51,129 bases of DNA from Rhodospirillaceae bacterium (GTDB lineage: Bacteria > Pseudomonadota > Alphaproteobacteria > Rhodospirillales > Casp-alpha2), in assembly GCA_016845145.1 (NCBI GenBank), contig JAERTE010000121.1, positions 1-51,129 on the forward strand, read 5' to 3'. The notes under the pieces are model-generated. The model searched no databases, had not been told where the DNA came from, and saw only the letters and a program-made list of their open reading frames with translations. Below are positions 8,400 to 16,928 of this stretch, one piece after another; within the stretch, counting starts at the first letter, position 1, and every line of letters starts with the position of its first letter. The translations under genes were made by a program, and so were the position numbers.

Positions 8400-9733
8400 G
8401 CGAAAAGCCCTCTGAGTTCGTCGACCTTGTCCATGTTCCAAACGCTCTGACGAAGCGTTTCCGCCGCATCTGCGCCGATCACCGGTTCAGACATCTCGCG
8501 GTATTTATCTTCCAATTCCGTGTCGCTTAGCGGGTTGTCCGGGTCGCCCTTACGGGTCGGGGAATAGTGCTCTAGCACTTTCCCGTCCCTGGTGGTGATG
8601 GTCACTACCGCCGAGCGCCGGCTCGGGAAAGCAGCTTCCGCCGCGTCATCCACATGACATTTGATTTTCGCCATATTGGCGTGCATCACAGGGTCGGCCA
8701 GCAGTTCATCGGTGAATGCGCCAAAGCGCACCCGCCCCGTGACCAGTGCGGCGGCCATGACGTATTCCAAGCTGAATTTTGCCTCGTACAGCGTTTTCGG
8801 ATCGGGCGTGCCACATATCTCGACCCCTTTTGCGTACGTGCCAACCGTCATGGCCGTCACGTCGTCTGGCGTGAGTGCGTGCGCATCCTTTAGTGCCAGG
8901 ACCGCATCGATGGCAGCGAATGTATGGCCGCAGCAGGTGTGGTTTTTCTGTGTCATTCGGCAAATAGTGAATTCCTTGTCCAGAGTATCGACCATCGCCT
9001 GCCAATCGACGTCGTAGCTCATCGCGTTGCCGATCCCAGTCGGGCCTTCGAACATGCCGTCACCGCCCGTCACGCCCTTTTCCGCCATCATGGCCGCCAT
9101 GGCACCGGCCTCTGAGGCATGGCCGGCATGGATCGGCTTGCCCATGGAATCGGTGGCGAAGGCTTGCTGCAAGGCGGCCGCCATGGTCACCGAATTGGCC
9201 AACGCATCCTTAGTCGCCGCCGCATCCAGCCCGAGCGCAACCGAGACCGCCGCCGCCGCGCCGATGGTCCCCATGGTGCCCGTCGTATGCCAGAACTTGT
9301 AGTGCATGGGCTGCATGGCGGCGGCAACGCGGTTGGAAACCTCGTATCCGGCAATCACCGCGCGCAAGAAGCGCTCTCCATCCATGCCGCGCCCTTGGCA
9401 GGCCGCCAGAGCGGCCGGGATCACCGGCGGGCCCGGATGATAGATACCGTCGCGGAAAATATCGTCGACCTCCATAGCATGAGCGGCGGCACCGTTGATC
9501 AAAGCTGCCGTACGTATCGGCGCCAACCGGCCGGACGGCACCAATACCGAATTCCCATGATCGAGTTCTTCATCCAGTGCATCGGCCATCAAGGTTGCCG
9601 GCGCATGGACCGCACCGCAAATGGTTGCAGCGAATGTATCGAGCACGCATCGCTTGGCCGCATGCAGCACGGCATCATCAAGTTCGGTGTCAACCAGACC
9701 GGCGGCATGCGCGGCCAATTTGGCAGCGATCAT
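8396..9733 (-). CDS. MmgE/PrpD family protein
   Basis: A 445-aa member of the MmgE/PrpD fold, which includes 2-methylcitrate dehydratase and cis-aconitate decarboxylase. Start at 9733 follows GCAGGAGG at ideal spacing; the frame is open for about 78 codons upstream but lacks family similarity and crosses the promoter. Recognisable segments are the N-terminal RCVLDTFAATICG, the active-site-like VDDIFRDGIYHPGPPVIPAALA, GYEVSNRVAAAM, and KNHTCCGHTFAAIDA in the middle. It is divergent from a TcuA-like dehydrogenase, so the pair may process a tricarboxylic or branched dicarboxylic acid. The exact reaction (dehydration, decarboxylation or isomerisation) cannot be fixed. Confidence 0.9.
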   Translation of the reverse strand: MIAAKLAAHAAGLVDTELDDAVLHAAKRCVLDTFAATICGAVHAPATLMADALDEELDHGNSVLVPSGRLAPIRTAALINGAAAHAMEVDDIFRDGIYHPGPPVIPAALAACQGRGMDGERFLRAVIAGYEVSNRVAAAMQPMHYKFWHTTGTMGTIGAAAAVSVALGLDAAATKDALANSVTMAAALQQAFATDSMGKPIHAGHASEAGAMAAMMAEKGVTGGDGMFEGPTGIGNAMSYDVDWQAMVDTLDKEFTICRMTQKNHTCCGHTFAAIDAVLALKDAHALTPDDVTAMTVGTYAKGVEICGTPDPKTLYEAKFSLEYVMAAALVTGRVRFGAFTDELLADPVMHANMAKIKCHVDDAAEAAFPSRRSAVVTITTRDGKVLEHYSPTRKGDPDNPLSDTELEDKYREMSEPVIGADAAETLRQSVWNMDKVDELRGLFA

Positions 9734-9794
9734 CGCGGCCTCCTGCCCAAAAAAAACGCGGCTCAGTTTGACATGCAGTATTGCGAATGACAAT

Positions 9795-9804
9795 TTGTAT
9801 ACAA
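9795..9804. promoter_or_regulatory. Palindromic operator TTGTATACAA, candidate GntR/FCD site
   Basis: A perfect 10-bp palindrome centred between 9799 and 9800 in the 100-bp divergent region between the MmgE/PrpD gene and the FAD dehydrogenase gene. It resembles the GT-N-AC symmetric operators of the FadR/FCD subgroup. TTGACA at 9768-9773 could be a -35 element for the plus-strand gene, but the matching -10 is poor. The two GntR/FCD regulators at 7.7 and 11.3 kb are the likely binders. Confidence 0.6.
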
Positions 9805-9833
9805 TTGCACACAACCCCATCGGGAGAGAGGTC

Positions 9834-11324
9834 ATGGCCAGGATCGATGCCGATGTTGTCGTTGTCGGCGGTGGAAATGCCGCCTTTTGCGCCGCCTTTG
9901 CCGCCCAGGAACGCGGCGCCAACGTGTGCATGTTTGAGCGCGCGCCCGAGGACGAATGCGGCGGCAACAGCCGCTTTACCGCCGGCGCCGTCCGCTTTGC
10001 CTACAACGGCGTCGATGATGTGCGTGAGATCATGCCCGATCTCTCCAGCGAAGAGCTTGCCAGTACCGATTTCAACACCTACCCCGAAGACCAATTCTTC
10101 GACGACATGTTCCGAATCACCAAGTTTCGCACCGATCCGGATCTTTGCGAAAGACTGGTGCGCAACAGTTTCGAAACGATGAAATGGCTGCGTGGGCGCG
10201 GTATTCGCTTCGTACCCAGCTACGGTCGCCAAGCTTTCAAGATCAACGATCAGTTTCGGTTTTGGGGCGGGCTATGCGCGGAATACTGGGGCGGCGGGCC
10301 CGGCATCATCGAAGAGGAAACCCGTATCGCTAAAGAATCCGGCATTCGCATTGAGTACGGTGCGCGTGTCGTATCGCTGATATACGACGGTCACACAGTA
10401 AGTGGCGTGCGGGTCAAGCGCGGCAATGAGGTGTTCGAGGTTGCGGCGAAATCCGTCGTCATCGCGGCCGGCGGTTTCGAAGCCAACCACGAAATGCGCA
10501 CCCGCTATCTCGGGCCCGGCTGGGACTTGGCGAAAGTGCGTGGATCGCGTTTCAACACCGGCGACGGCATCTACATGGCGCTGGATATCGGCGCGGCCTC
10601 TTACGGCAACTGGTCGGGCTGCCACGCAGTGAGCTGGGATCGCAATGCGCCGGAGTTCGGAGATCTCGCCGTCGGCGATAATTTCCAGAAACACTCCTAT
10701 CCCTTCGGCGTCATGATCAACGCCAACGGCAAGAGATTTGTCGACGAAGGCGCTGATTTCCGCAACTACACCTATGCCAAATACGGCCATGTTGTTCTCG
10801 ATCAACCGGATCAATTTGCCTGGCAGGTGTTTGACCAAAAAGTCCTGAAGCTGTTGCGCGATGAGTATCGTATCCGCGAAGTCACCAAGGTTAGCGCCAA
10901 TACGTTGGAAGAGTTGGCCGACAAGCTCGACGGCGTCGATAAACAAGGGTTCCTTGCCGAGATTAAAGCTTTTAACGATGCCGTGCGCACCGACATCGCG
11001 TTCGATCCGACCGAATTGGACGGACGCCGCACCGAAGGCCTCGACGTGCCCAAGAGCAACTGGGCCAACACCATTGATGAGGGACCGTTCGAGGCCTATC
11101 AGGTAACTTGCGGTATCACGTTCACCTTCGGCGGTTTGCGCATCCAACCCGAAACCGGCCAGGTGGTCGATGTCGACCTGGTGCCCATTCCGGGCCTTTA
11201 TGCCGCCGGAGAACTGGTTGGCGGCATATTCTATTTTAACTATCCAGGCGGCACCGGATTGACCTCCGGGGCCGTATTCGGTCGTACCGCGGGTGACGCC
11301 GCCGGCGCCCTGGCCTCGTCCTAG
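9834..11324 (+). CDS. FAD-dependent tricarballylate dehydrogenase-like (fumarate reductase flavoprotein family)
   Basis: A 496-aa flavoprotein of the fumarate reductase/succinate dehydrogenase flavoprotein superfamily, most like TcuA, which oxidises tricarballylate to cis-aconitate. Start 9834 follows GGGAGAGAGG. The FAD site VVVVGGGNAAFCAA opens the protein; KSVVIAAGGFEANHEM, TGDGIYMALDIGA, GKRFVDEGADF and the C-terminal GLYAAGELVGGIFYFNYPGG follow in the order of the family. No heme, Fe-S or membrane anchor subunit is adjacent, so electrons must leave through another carrier. It is followed 9 bp later by a GntR/FCD regulator and then a serine hydrolase, likely one transcript. The name tcuA would go beyond the evidence; related flavoproteins oxidise steroids or other acids. 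Confidence 0.88.
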   Translation: MARIDADVVVVGGGNAAFCAAFAAQERGANVCMFERAPEDECGGNSRFTAGAVRFAYNGVDDVREIMPDLSSEELASTDFNTYPEDQFFDDMFRITKFRTDPDLCERLVRNSFETMKWLRGRGIRFVPSYGRQAFKINDQFRFWGGLCAEYWGGGPGIIEEETRIAKESGIRIEYGARVVSLIYDGHTVSGVRVKRGNEVFEVAAKSVVIAAGGFEANHEMRTRYLGPGWDLAKVRGSRFNTGDGIYMALDIGAASYGNWSGCHAVSWDRNAPEFGDLAVGDNFQKHSYPFGVMINANGKRFVDEGADFRNYTYAKYGHVVLDQPDQFAWQVFDQKVLKLLRDEYRIREVTKVSANTLEELADKLDGVDKQGFLAEIKAFNDAVRTDIAFDPTELDGRRTEGLDVPKSNWANTIDEGPFEAYQVTCGITFTFGGLRIQPETGQVVDVDLVPIPGLYAAGELVGGIFYFNYPGGTGLTSGAVFGRTAGDAAGALASS

Positions 11325-11333
11325 GAGTTCGGG

Positions 11334-12032
11334 ATGTCGACGCCAACCCGCGGTAGGGGGGGAGACCGGCCCGCGAACCAATCGCGGGCCGGTCAGGTTC
11401 TCGATAGCCTGCGCCAGGCCATCCGCGATGGCCGCTATGCGCCGGGCGAACGCATGCGCGAGACCGAGGTCGCCGAGGCGCTGGGCGTCAGCCGTACGCC
11501 GGTGCGCGAAGCGTTTCGGCAGTTACAGGCGGACGGATTGCTCACCATGGAGCCTTGGCGCGGTGTCGTGGTCGCACAGATGGATCAGCAACAAATGGTC
11601 GAGTTGTATGCCATGCGGCAGGTTCTCGAAGGGACCGCGGCGGGATTGGCGGCACGGCATGCGGCGGCTTCACAGATTGCCGCATTGGGGGATTTACTGG
11701 ATGCGTCTGAAGATGAAACCGATACCGACAAATTGGCCGATCTCAACCGACGGTTCCACCAAGGTATATACGATGCCGCGCACAATCGATTCTTGCTGAA
11801 AGCGCTTAATGCACTGCGCGATTCCATGGCGCTTTTGCCATCGACCACTTACGCTCTACCCGAGCGGCCGCCTTCGGCATTGATCGAACATCGCGAAATT
11901 CTTGCCGCCATTGAACGCCATGACGCGGATGGCGCCGAACAGGCCGCGCGCGCGCACATCGCACAGGCTGAACGAGCGCGGCTGAAAGTGGTAATGGAAT
12001 GGGAACGCGAAACCACGGGAGACGAAGCATGA
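11334..12032 (+). CDS. GntR family transcriptional regulator, FCD domain
   Basis: A 232-aa regulator with an N-terminal winged helix (LDSLRQAIRDGRYAPGERM, EALGVSRTPVREAFRQL) and an FCD ligand-binding domain (about residues 85-220; LNRRFHQGIYDAAHN and HREILAAIERHDAD are typical). The basic first 18 residues are extra. A strong AGGAG lies 8 bp before the start. It sits inside a presumed operon: 9 bp after the dehydrogenase and overlapping the following hydrolase start by 4 bp. It is the natural regulator of this operon and could bind the palindrome at 9795-9804. Confidence 0.92.
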   Translation: MSTPTRGRGGDRPANQSRAGQVLDSLRQAIRDGRYAPGERMRETEVAEALGVSRTPVREAFRQLQADGLLTMEPWRGVVVAQMDQQQMVELYAMRQVLEGTAAGLAARHAAASQIAALGDLLDASEDETDTDKLADLNRRFHQGIYDAAHNRFLLKALNALRDSMALLPSTTYALPERPPSALIEHREILAAIERHDADGAEQAARAHIAQAERARLKVVMEWERETTGDEA

Positions 12033-13141
12033 CCTATTGCCCGGATGCAAATGGCGAATGGCAATCCGTCGACGCCGGGGAGGCCGGGTTTGATCCGGCC
12101 CGATTGGCGGATGCGACGGCGTTTGCCCTAGCGACGGAGACAACATGGCCGCGCGATCTGGGCGAGGCCGACAGCGTACCGGGCCTGACAGATATCGAGC
12201 CACCACCTTGGAACAAGCCACTCGGTATTTTTAAACCGCGCGGGGGCCCCAGTGGCGTCGTGCTGCGGGGCGGTAAGATTGCCGCTACCTGGGGGGAGCC
12301 CGACCGTGTCGACATGACTTTCTCTATCGCCAAGAGCTATCTTTCGATTCTCACTGGCGTGGCTGTGGCGGATGGGCTGATCGCCGATATTGACGCAAGC
12401 ATGTCCGATAGCGTTCCCGGTGAGTTGTTTGCATCCGACCACAACAACCGGATCACCTGGCGGCACCTGTTGCATCAGACCAGCGAGTGGCAAGGCACGC
12501 TGTTCGACAAGCCAGACCAAGTGGACCATTTCCGCCAAGTGGGTGCCGGGTCGGACAACAGCCGCAAGGGCGAGAAGCGGGATTTGCAAGCGCCCGGCAC
12601 ATTCTGGGAATACAACGACGTGCGGGTCAATCTGTTGGCCCTGTCGTTGCTGCATGTGTTCAAACAATCGCTGCCCGAGGTGCTTAAGGCCCGCATCATG
12701 GATCCCATCGGCGCCAGCGACACGTGGTCGTGGCACGGGTACGAAAACTCGTTCGTTGAGATTGATGGGCGGGAAATGCAGTCGGTGCCGGGCGGCACGC
12801 ACTGGGGCGGCGGCATTCACATTTCATCGCTTGATCACGCGCGGTTTGGATTGATGATCCACCGCGATGGCGCCTGGAACGGCAATCAGCTGCTGCCGCA
12901 AGGATGGTGCCGGGAACTTCGTTCCCCCTGCCCCATCCAGGACAATTACGGTTTTCTGTGGTGGCTCAACACACGCGCCAGCCATTGGACGGGGTTACCC
13001 GAAACCTCCTACGCGGCGGTCGGCGCCGGCACCAATATCATCTGGATCGCACCTGATGAAGACATGGTCGTCGTTGCCAGGTGGATGCACCCCGACAAAG
13101 TCGACGATATCTTGCGTGGATTTACGAGCGCTCTGATATGA
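12029..13141 (+). CDS. Serine hydrolase, beta-lactamase class C / penicillin-binding fold
   Basis: A 370-aa serine hydrolase. The nucleophile motif SIAK is at residues 99-102, the second motif is Tyr195 in FWEYNDVRVN, and the third is HWGGGIHIS near residue 255. ATG at 12029 overlaps the stop of the regulator gene (ATGA) and has GGGAG upstream. I see no signal peptide, so a cytoplasmic esterase, amidase or lactonase is more likely than a beta-lactamase; in this operon it may open an ester or lactone of the catabolic substrate. The last 20 bp overlap the 3' end of the convergent histidine kinase gene. Confidence 0.85.
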   Translation: MTYCPDANGEWQSVDAGEAGFDPARLADATAFALATETTWPRDLGEADSVPGLTDIEPPPWNKPLGIFKPRGGPSGVVLRGGKIAATWGEPDRVDMTFSIAKSYLSILTGVAVADGLIADIDASMSDSVPGELFASDHNNRITWRHLLHQTSEWQGTLFDKPDQVDHFRQVGAGSDNSRKGEKRDLQAPGTFWEYNDVRVNLLALSLLHVFKQSLPEVLKARIMDPIGASDTWSWHGYENSFVEIDGREMQSVPGGTHWGGGIHISSLDHARFGLMIHRDGAWNGNQLLPQGWCRELRSPCPIQDNYGFLWWLNTRASHWTGLPETSYAAVGAGTNIIWIAPDEDMVVVARWMHPDKVDDILRGFTSALI

Positions 13142-14687
13142 GCGTACGTTCCGGCGGCAAGTAGACAGCGACTTCAGTACCTTCACCTTGGTCACTTTTC
13201 AGCACCAGCCTGCCACCATGCATTTCGGCCAATGCCTTGCTCAGGAACAACCCCAGACCAGTGCCTTCGTGCGACAACATATGGTGATCGCGGACCTGCT
13301 CGAACGGCGACAGCACACGCTCGATTTCGTCAGGCGGAATGCCGACGCCGGTATCACTAACCCTGAGCACGACCCCGCCGTCATCTGCGATGGAAGCTCC
13401 GGCCGTTACACGCCCGCGCGCTGGTGTGAACTTGATGGCATTGGAAAGCAGGTTGAGAATAATTTGCTTTACCCTGAGCTCATCGGCGAGCACATCCGGT
13501 AGATCGTGCGCGAACTCAATGCTGATGATGATGCCCCCCGCATCGGCGCGTTCGCGCATCATCTTCATGCACGACACCATCATGCCACCGACATCGACAC
13601 GCTCGTCGGTCAACTCCAACTCGCCGGCCTCAATTTTCGAGATGTCCAGGATATCGCTGATCAAACTCAGGAGATGATTGCCGGCAATGTTAATATCCTT
13701 GGCATACCCGCGGTAGTTATCCCCACCCAACGGGCCGAACATTTCTTCCATGAGGATTTGAGAAAACCCGATAACGCAATTGAGCGGCGTGCGCAGTTCG
13801 TGCGACATGTGTGCTAAAAACTCGCTTTTCGCACGGCTTGCCATCTCGGCCTGATCCTTGGCAAACAGCAGAGACTGCGCCGCATTGTGACGGTCCGTCA
13901 CGTCAATGGCAGTGCCTTCGAAAAAAACGGATCCAGTTGCGCTATCACGCACCAACGTCGAACTCAGCGAGACCCAAATGACCGATCCGTCGCGTCGCCG
14001 CCACTGAACATGGTGGTCCTTGATCTGACCATCCGTCTCCAATTTCTTGACCAACTCGCGGCGCACATTGTGATCGACATAGAATTCCTGGCCGAATTCG
14101 TTGACGGCCGCTTTTAATTCTTCGGGGCTGCCGAACCCGGTCATTTCGGCCAACGCCGGATTGGCTTCCAGCAGCTTCGCGTCCGGCGACGTTCGGAAGA
14201 TGCCTTCCGGAGAGTGCTCGAAGAACCGGCGGTACGTCTCTTCGCTGGCTTTCAAGGCCGCCTCGGCTTCCATCTGACGGGTAATATCGGTCATGGTGGT
14301 GCAAACCGCCGGACCGCCAATCCATTCCATGAGCTGAGGCCGGTTTTGCAGCCAGATGAGTGATCCGTCCTTACGCCGCCCCTGTATGATGTATTCGCGC
14401 GGGGCCTCGTCACCCCGGAAACGCGCATCGTGATAGCCGCGCAAGGTTTGCATAGAGCTTTCGGGCATCAGGGTATCGATACAATCCAGCGTCAGGATTT
14501 CTTCTGCATTGGCGTATCCGAACAACTCGGCAAACGCTTCATTGACATAGAGCGGTTTGAATTTTCGCGAGACCAGAACGGCATGATTCAAATGGTCGGC
14601 GAGACGCTGAAATACGGCATCGTCAACAATGCCCTCCGGTGTCAGAGGCGCGTCATTAGGGTCAATTCTTGTTTTGACTTTGGGCAC
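13122..14687 (-). CDS. Soluble PAS-PAS sensor histidine kinase
   Basis: A 521-aa histidine kinase with no membrane segment. Two PAS domains (about residues 25-140 and 150-270, the first ending in TTMTDITRQ and the second in GTAIDVTDR) precede HisKA with His296 in FLAHMSHELRTPLN and a HATPase_c domain carrying LNLLSNAIKFTP, DTGVGIPPDE and EGTGLGLFLSK. The start is a GTG at 14687 with only a weak ribosome site. The HisKA helix continues into FGPLGGDNYRGYAKDI, a style frequent in alphaproteobacterial kinases. No receiver or regulator gene is adjacent. The C-terminal codons overlap the convergent hydrolase gene by 20 bp. Confidence 0.93.
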   Translation of the reverse strand: MPKVKTRIDPNDAPLTPEGIVDDAVFQRLADHLNHAVLVSRKFKPLYVNEAFAELFGYANAEEILTLDCIDTLMPESSMQTLRGYHDARFRGDEAPREYIIQGRRKDGSLIWLQNRPQLMEWIGGPAVCTTMTDITRQMEAEAALKASEETYRRFFEHSPEGIFRTSPDAKLLEANPALAEMTGFGSPEELKAAVNEFGQEFYVDHNVRRELVKKLETDGQIKDHHVQWRRRDGSVIWVSLSSTLVRDSATGSVFFEGTAIDVTDRHNAAQSLLFAKDQAEMASRAKSEFLAHMSHELRTPLNCVIGFSQILMEEMFGPLGGDNYRGYAKDINIAGNHLLSLISDILDISKIEAGELELTDERVDVGGMMVSCMKMMRERADAGGIIISIEFAHDLPDVLADELRVKQIILNLLSNAIKFTPARGRVTAGASIADDGGVVLRVSDTGVGIPPDEIERVLSPFEQVRDHHMLSHEGTGLGLFLSKALAEMHGGRLVLKSDQGEGTEVAVYLPPERTLISERS

Positions 14688-14765
14688 CGGTACGGCATCT
14701 TTCTTCGAACACTTCTAGGATACACATAGCTTGGTCAAATATCGCTGGGAATCAACTATTCCCCT

Positions 14766-15380
14766 TCACCCATAAATCCACGGGCGAAGTTTTCGGTCGG
14801 AGTCTTGAAAAGACGCGATCTCTGCCTGCCGACGCTTGGTCATGCCGAGATCATCCAATCCTTCCAGCAGCGCCGCCCTGCGCAAGGTATCTGCCGCAAA
14901 GGGTACGAGCTCGCCTTGTGGCGGAATCACGACACAGTTTTGCAGATCAACCGTAAACGTCGCCACATGCGGTGCAGCTTCCGCCTGGCGAACAAACCCC
15001 GCGACCGTCTCTTCGGGCAGCACCACCGGCAAAATTCCCGACTGGTAGCAGTTGTTGGCAAAAATGCCGCCGAAACTGGGCGCGATAACAACCCGGATAC
15101 CAAGCCCCTTCAATGCCCAAACGGCACTTTCGCGTGAGCTTCCGCAGGCAAAATTGGGCCCGGCAATGAGGATTTGCGCGTCTCGGAACGGCTTTTGATT
15201 GAGAACAAAATCAGCTTTTTCCGAGCCATCTTCATTGAATCGCCAAGGCATGAAAGCGATCTCTCCCATGCTGTCGGGGGCGGTGCCGACGATATATTGC
15301 ATCGGCGTGATGATATCGGTGTTGATGTTGGCCACATAGAGCGGTGCGGCGGTGGCGGTAAGTGTTGTGAATGCGTCCAT
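14766..15380 (-). CDS. leuD: 3-isopropylmalate dehydratase small subunit-like (LeuD family)
   Basis: The 204-aa swivelling subunit of an aconitase-superfamily hydro-lyase; with LeuC it would isomerise 2- to 3-isopropylmalate in leucine synthesis. Family marks are NINTDIITPMQYI, GPNFACGSSRESAVWAL, VIAPSFGGIFANNCYQSGILP and a C-terminal GLDDLGMT. The substrate-recognition loop after the TDIITP segment reads YIVGTAPDSMG and lacks the basic residues of the usual FLKTIKRTG-type loop, so a different 2-hydroxyacid substrate is possible. It lies 3 bp downstream of the large-subunit gene. The symbol marks the family; isopropylmalate specificity is uncertain. Confidence 0.85.
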   Translation of the reverse strand: MDAFTTLTATAAPLYVANINTDIITPMQYIVGTAPDSMGEIAFMPWRFNEDGSEKADFVLNQKPFRDAQILIAGPNFACGSSRESAVWALKGLGIRVVIAPSFGGIFANNCYQSGILPVVLPEETVAGFVRQAEAAPHVATFTVDLQNCVVIPPQGELVPFAADTLRRAALLEGLDDLGMTKRRQAEIASFQDSDRKLRPWIYG

Positions 15381-15383
15381 GGT

Positions 15384-16784
15384 CTACTCCATCAACTTCC
15401 GGACATCGGTGATCGCGCCCGTAACCGCCGCTGCCGCCGCCATCATGGGGCTGGCCAGATGCGTGCGTGCGCCGGGGCCTTGGCGACCAACGAAATTACG
15501 GTTCGACGTCGATACGCTGCGCTGACCGGGTTTTAGCGTTTCGCCATTGGCGCCAACACACAAAGAGCAACTGGCCGCGCGCCACTTGAACCCTGCCGCC
15601 TCAAAGATTTCATCCAAGCCTTCGGCTTCGGCTTCCGCCTTCACGGCAGCCGAGCCCGGCACCGCCCACGCAGTGACGCTGTCCGCCACGGTGCGGCCCT
15701 TCACCACCTCTGCGGCAGCACGCAAATCGCTGATGCGGCTGTTGGTGCATGACCCGATAAACACCCAATCGATCCCTACGCCATCAATCGCCTGCCCCGG
15801 CTCAAGGCCGATGTAGTCCAGCGCCGCACGCCGTCCTTCACGTTGATCGGTGTCCGTCGCGTCATCGGGATGGGGGACCGTTCCATCTACGGCGATCACG
15901 TGCTCGGGACTGGTGCCCCAGGTTATCTGCGGCTTCACGTCGGCAACACCAACATGCAGGTCTTGGTCAAATTCCGCATCTTCATCGCTGGCGAGCCCGC
16001 GCCAATGGGCCACGGCTTGCTCCCAGAGCACGCCCTTAGGCGCATGTTCGCGCCCCTGCAAATAGCTGAACACCTGATCATCGGGCGCCACCATGCCAAT
16101 CTTAGCGCCCATTTCAATGGATAGGTTGCAGATGGTCATCCGCCCTTCCACGTCCATGGCCTCGATGGCGGTGCCCGCGTATTCCAGCGCGTGACCGTCG
16201 CCGGCGGCCGTGCCCTCACGACCGATGACGTAGAGGATCAAATCTTTCGCTGTCACCCCCTTGGGTAGCGAGCCGTCGAAGCGGATCCGCGTGCGCTTGG
16301 GCTTGCGCTGCATAAGGGTTTGTGTCGCCAAAACGTGAACCAGTTCACTCGACCCAATGCCCCAAGCCAGCGCACCCAATCCGCCGTGCGTGCAGGTATG
16401 GCTATCGCCGCAAACCAATGTCGCGCCAGGTAGCGTCACGCCCAATTCCGGGCCGATGACATGCAAAATCCCAAATCCCGGACTACCGACATCGTGATGG
16501 CGAATCTGATGGCGCTCACAAAGCTCGCGGAACTTCGGTCCCACCCGGTTATATGCGGCACCGTCCCTCTGCCCGCCGGGCGTGCTGAGCACCGTGTGAT
16601 CGGGACAACCAAGGGCCAGTTCCGGATGGGCGACACGCTCGCCCAGTTCGTCCAATTGCTGTAATGCGCGAAAACCACTCAGATCGTGCACCAATACGCG
16701 ATCCAGGTGCAGCAGCGCAGCGCCGTCGCCCAGATCAGCAACGACGTGCTGGTCCCAAATCTTGTCAAAAAGGGTTTGCTTCAT
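15384..16784 (-). CDS. leuC: 3-isopropylmalate dehydratase large subunit-like (LeuC family)
   Basis: The 466-aa catalytic subunit carrying the [4Fe-4S] cluster. Three cluster Cys are seen: one in FIGSCTNSRISD and two in ASCSLCVGANGE. Other landmarks are LVCGDSHTCTHGGLGALAWG, LATQTL and IEMGAKIGMVAPDD. The start has GGAGGTCGGA upstream. Length matches LeuC. The gene pair stands alone, without leuA or leuB nearby, and the partner LeuD has an unusual loop, so this could be a secondary hydro-lyase (for example for methylmalate- or maleate-type acids) beside a standard LeuCD elsewhere. Confidence 0.88.
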   Translation of the reverse strand: MKQTLFDKIWDQHVVADLGDGAALLHLDRVLVHDLSGFRALQQLDELGERVAHPELALGCPDHTVLSTPGGQRDGAAYNRVGPKFRELCERHQIRHHDVGSPGFGILHVIGPELGVTLPGATLVCGDSHTCTHGGLGALAWGIGSSELVHVLATQTLMQRKPKRTRIRFDGSLPKGVTAKDLILYVIGREGTAAGDGHALEYAGTAIEAMDVEGRMTICNLSIEMGAKIGMVAPDDQVFSYLQGREHAPKGVLWEQAVAHWRGLASDEDAEFDQDLHVGVADVKPQITWGTSPEHVIAVDGTVPHPDDATDTDQREGRRAALDYIGLEPGQAIDGVGIDWVFIGSCTNSRISDLRAAAEVVKGRTVADSVTAWAVPGSAAVKAEAEAEGLDEIFEAAGFKWRAASCSLCVGANGETLKPGQRSVSTSNRNFVGRQGPGARTHLASPMMAAAAAVTGAITDVRKLME

Positions 16785-16862
16785 TCCGACCTCCGTGGCG
16801 TCCGAACCGACACTAAACCATCTCTTTTAAACGGAAAACCCACGAGTGCAGTCGAGCAGGAA

Positions 16863-16891
16863 TTGGCCTGACCCAGGAGGGATGCTATAAA
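16863..16891 (+). promoter_or_regulatory. Sigma70-type promoter for the lipoprotein gene
   Basis: TTGGCC (16863-16868) and TATAAA (16886-16891) are separated by exactly 17 bp, upstream of the lipoprotein start at 16929. The predicted leader is about 30 nt and contains GGGAGC as ribosome site. It is in the 144-bp divergent gap with leuC. Confidence 0.55.
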
Positions 16892-16928
16892 GACGTCCAT
16901 TGGGCGAAGCGTCGGGAGCTGCACGGCA

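Noticed and set aside
9621..9833. Upstream extension of the TcuA-like reading frame
   Set aside because: It overlaps the MmgE/PrpD gene and its promoter; the ATG at 9834 has a strong ribosome site and the FAD motif follows at once.
10272..11381. A 369-codon minus-strand frame opposite the TcuA-like gene
   Set aside because: No recognisable domain; the plus-strand flavoprotein explains the stretch fully.
16785..16928. Leader peptide or attenuator for leuC
   Set aside because: No Leu-rich short frame or competing hairpins were found in the gap on the minus strand.
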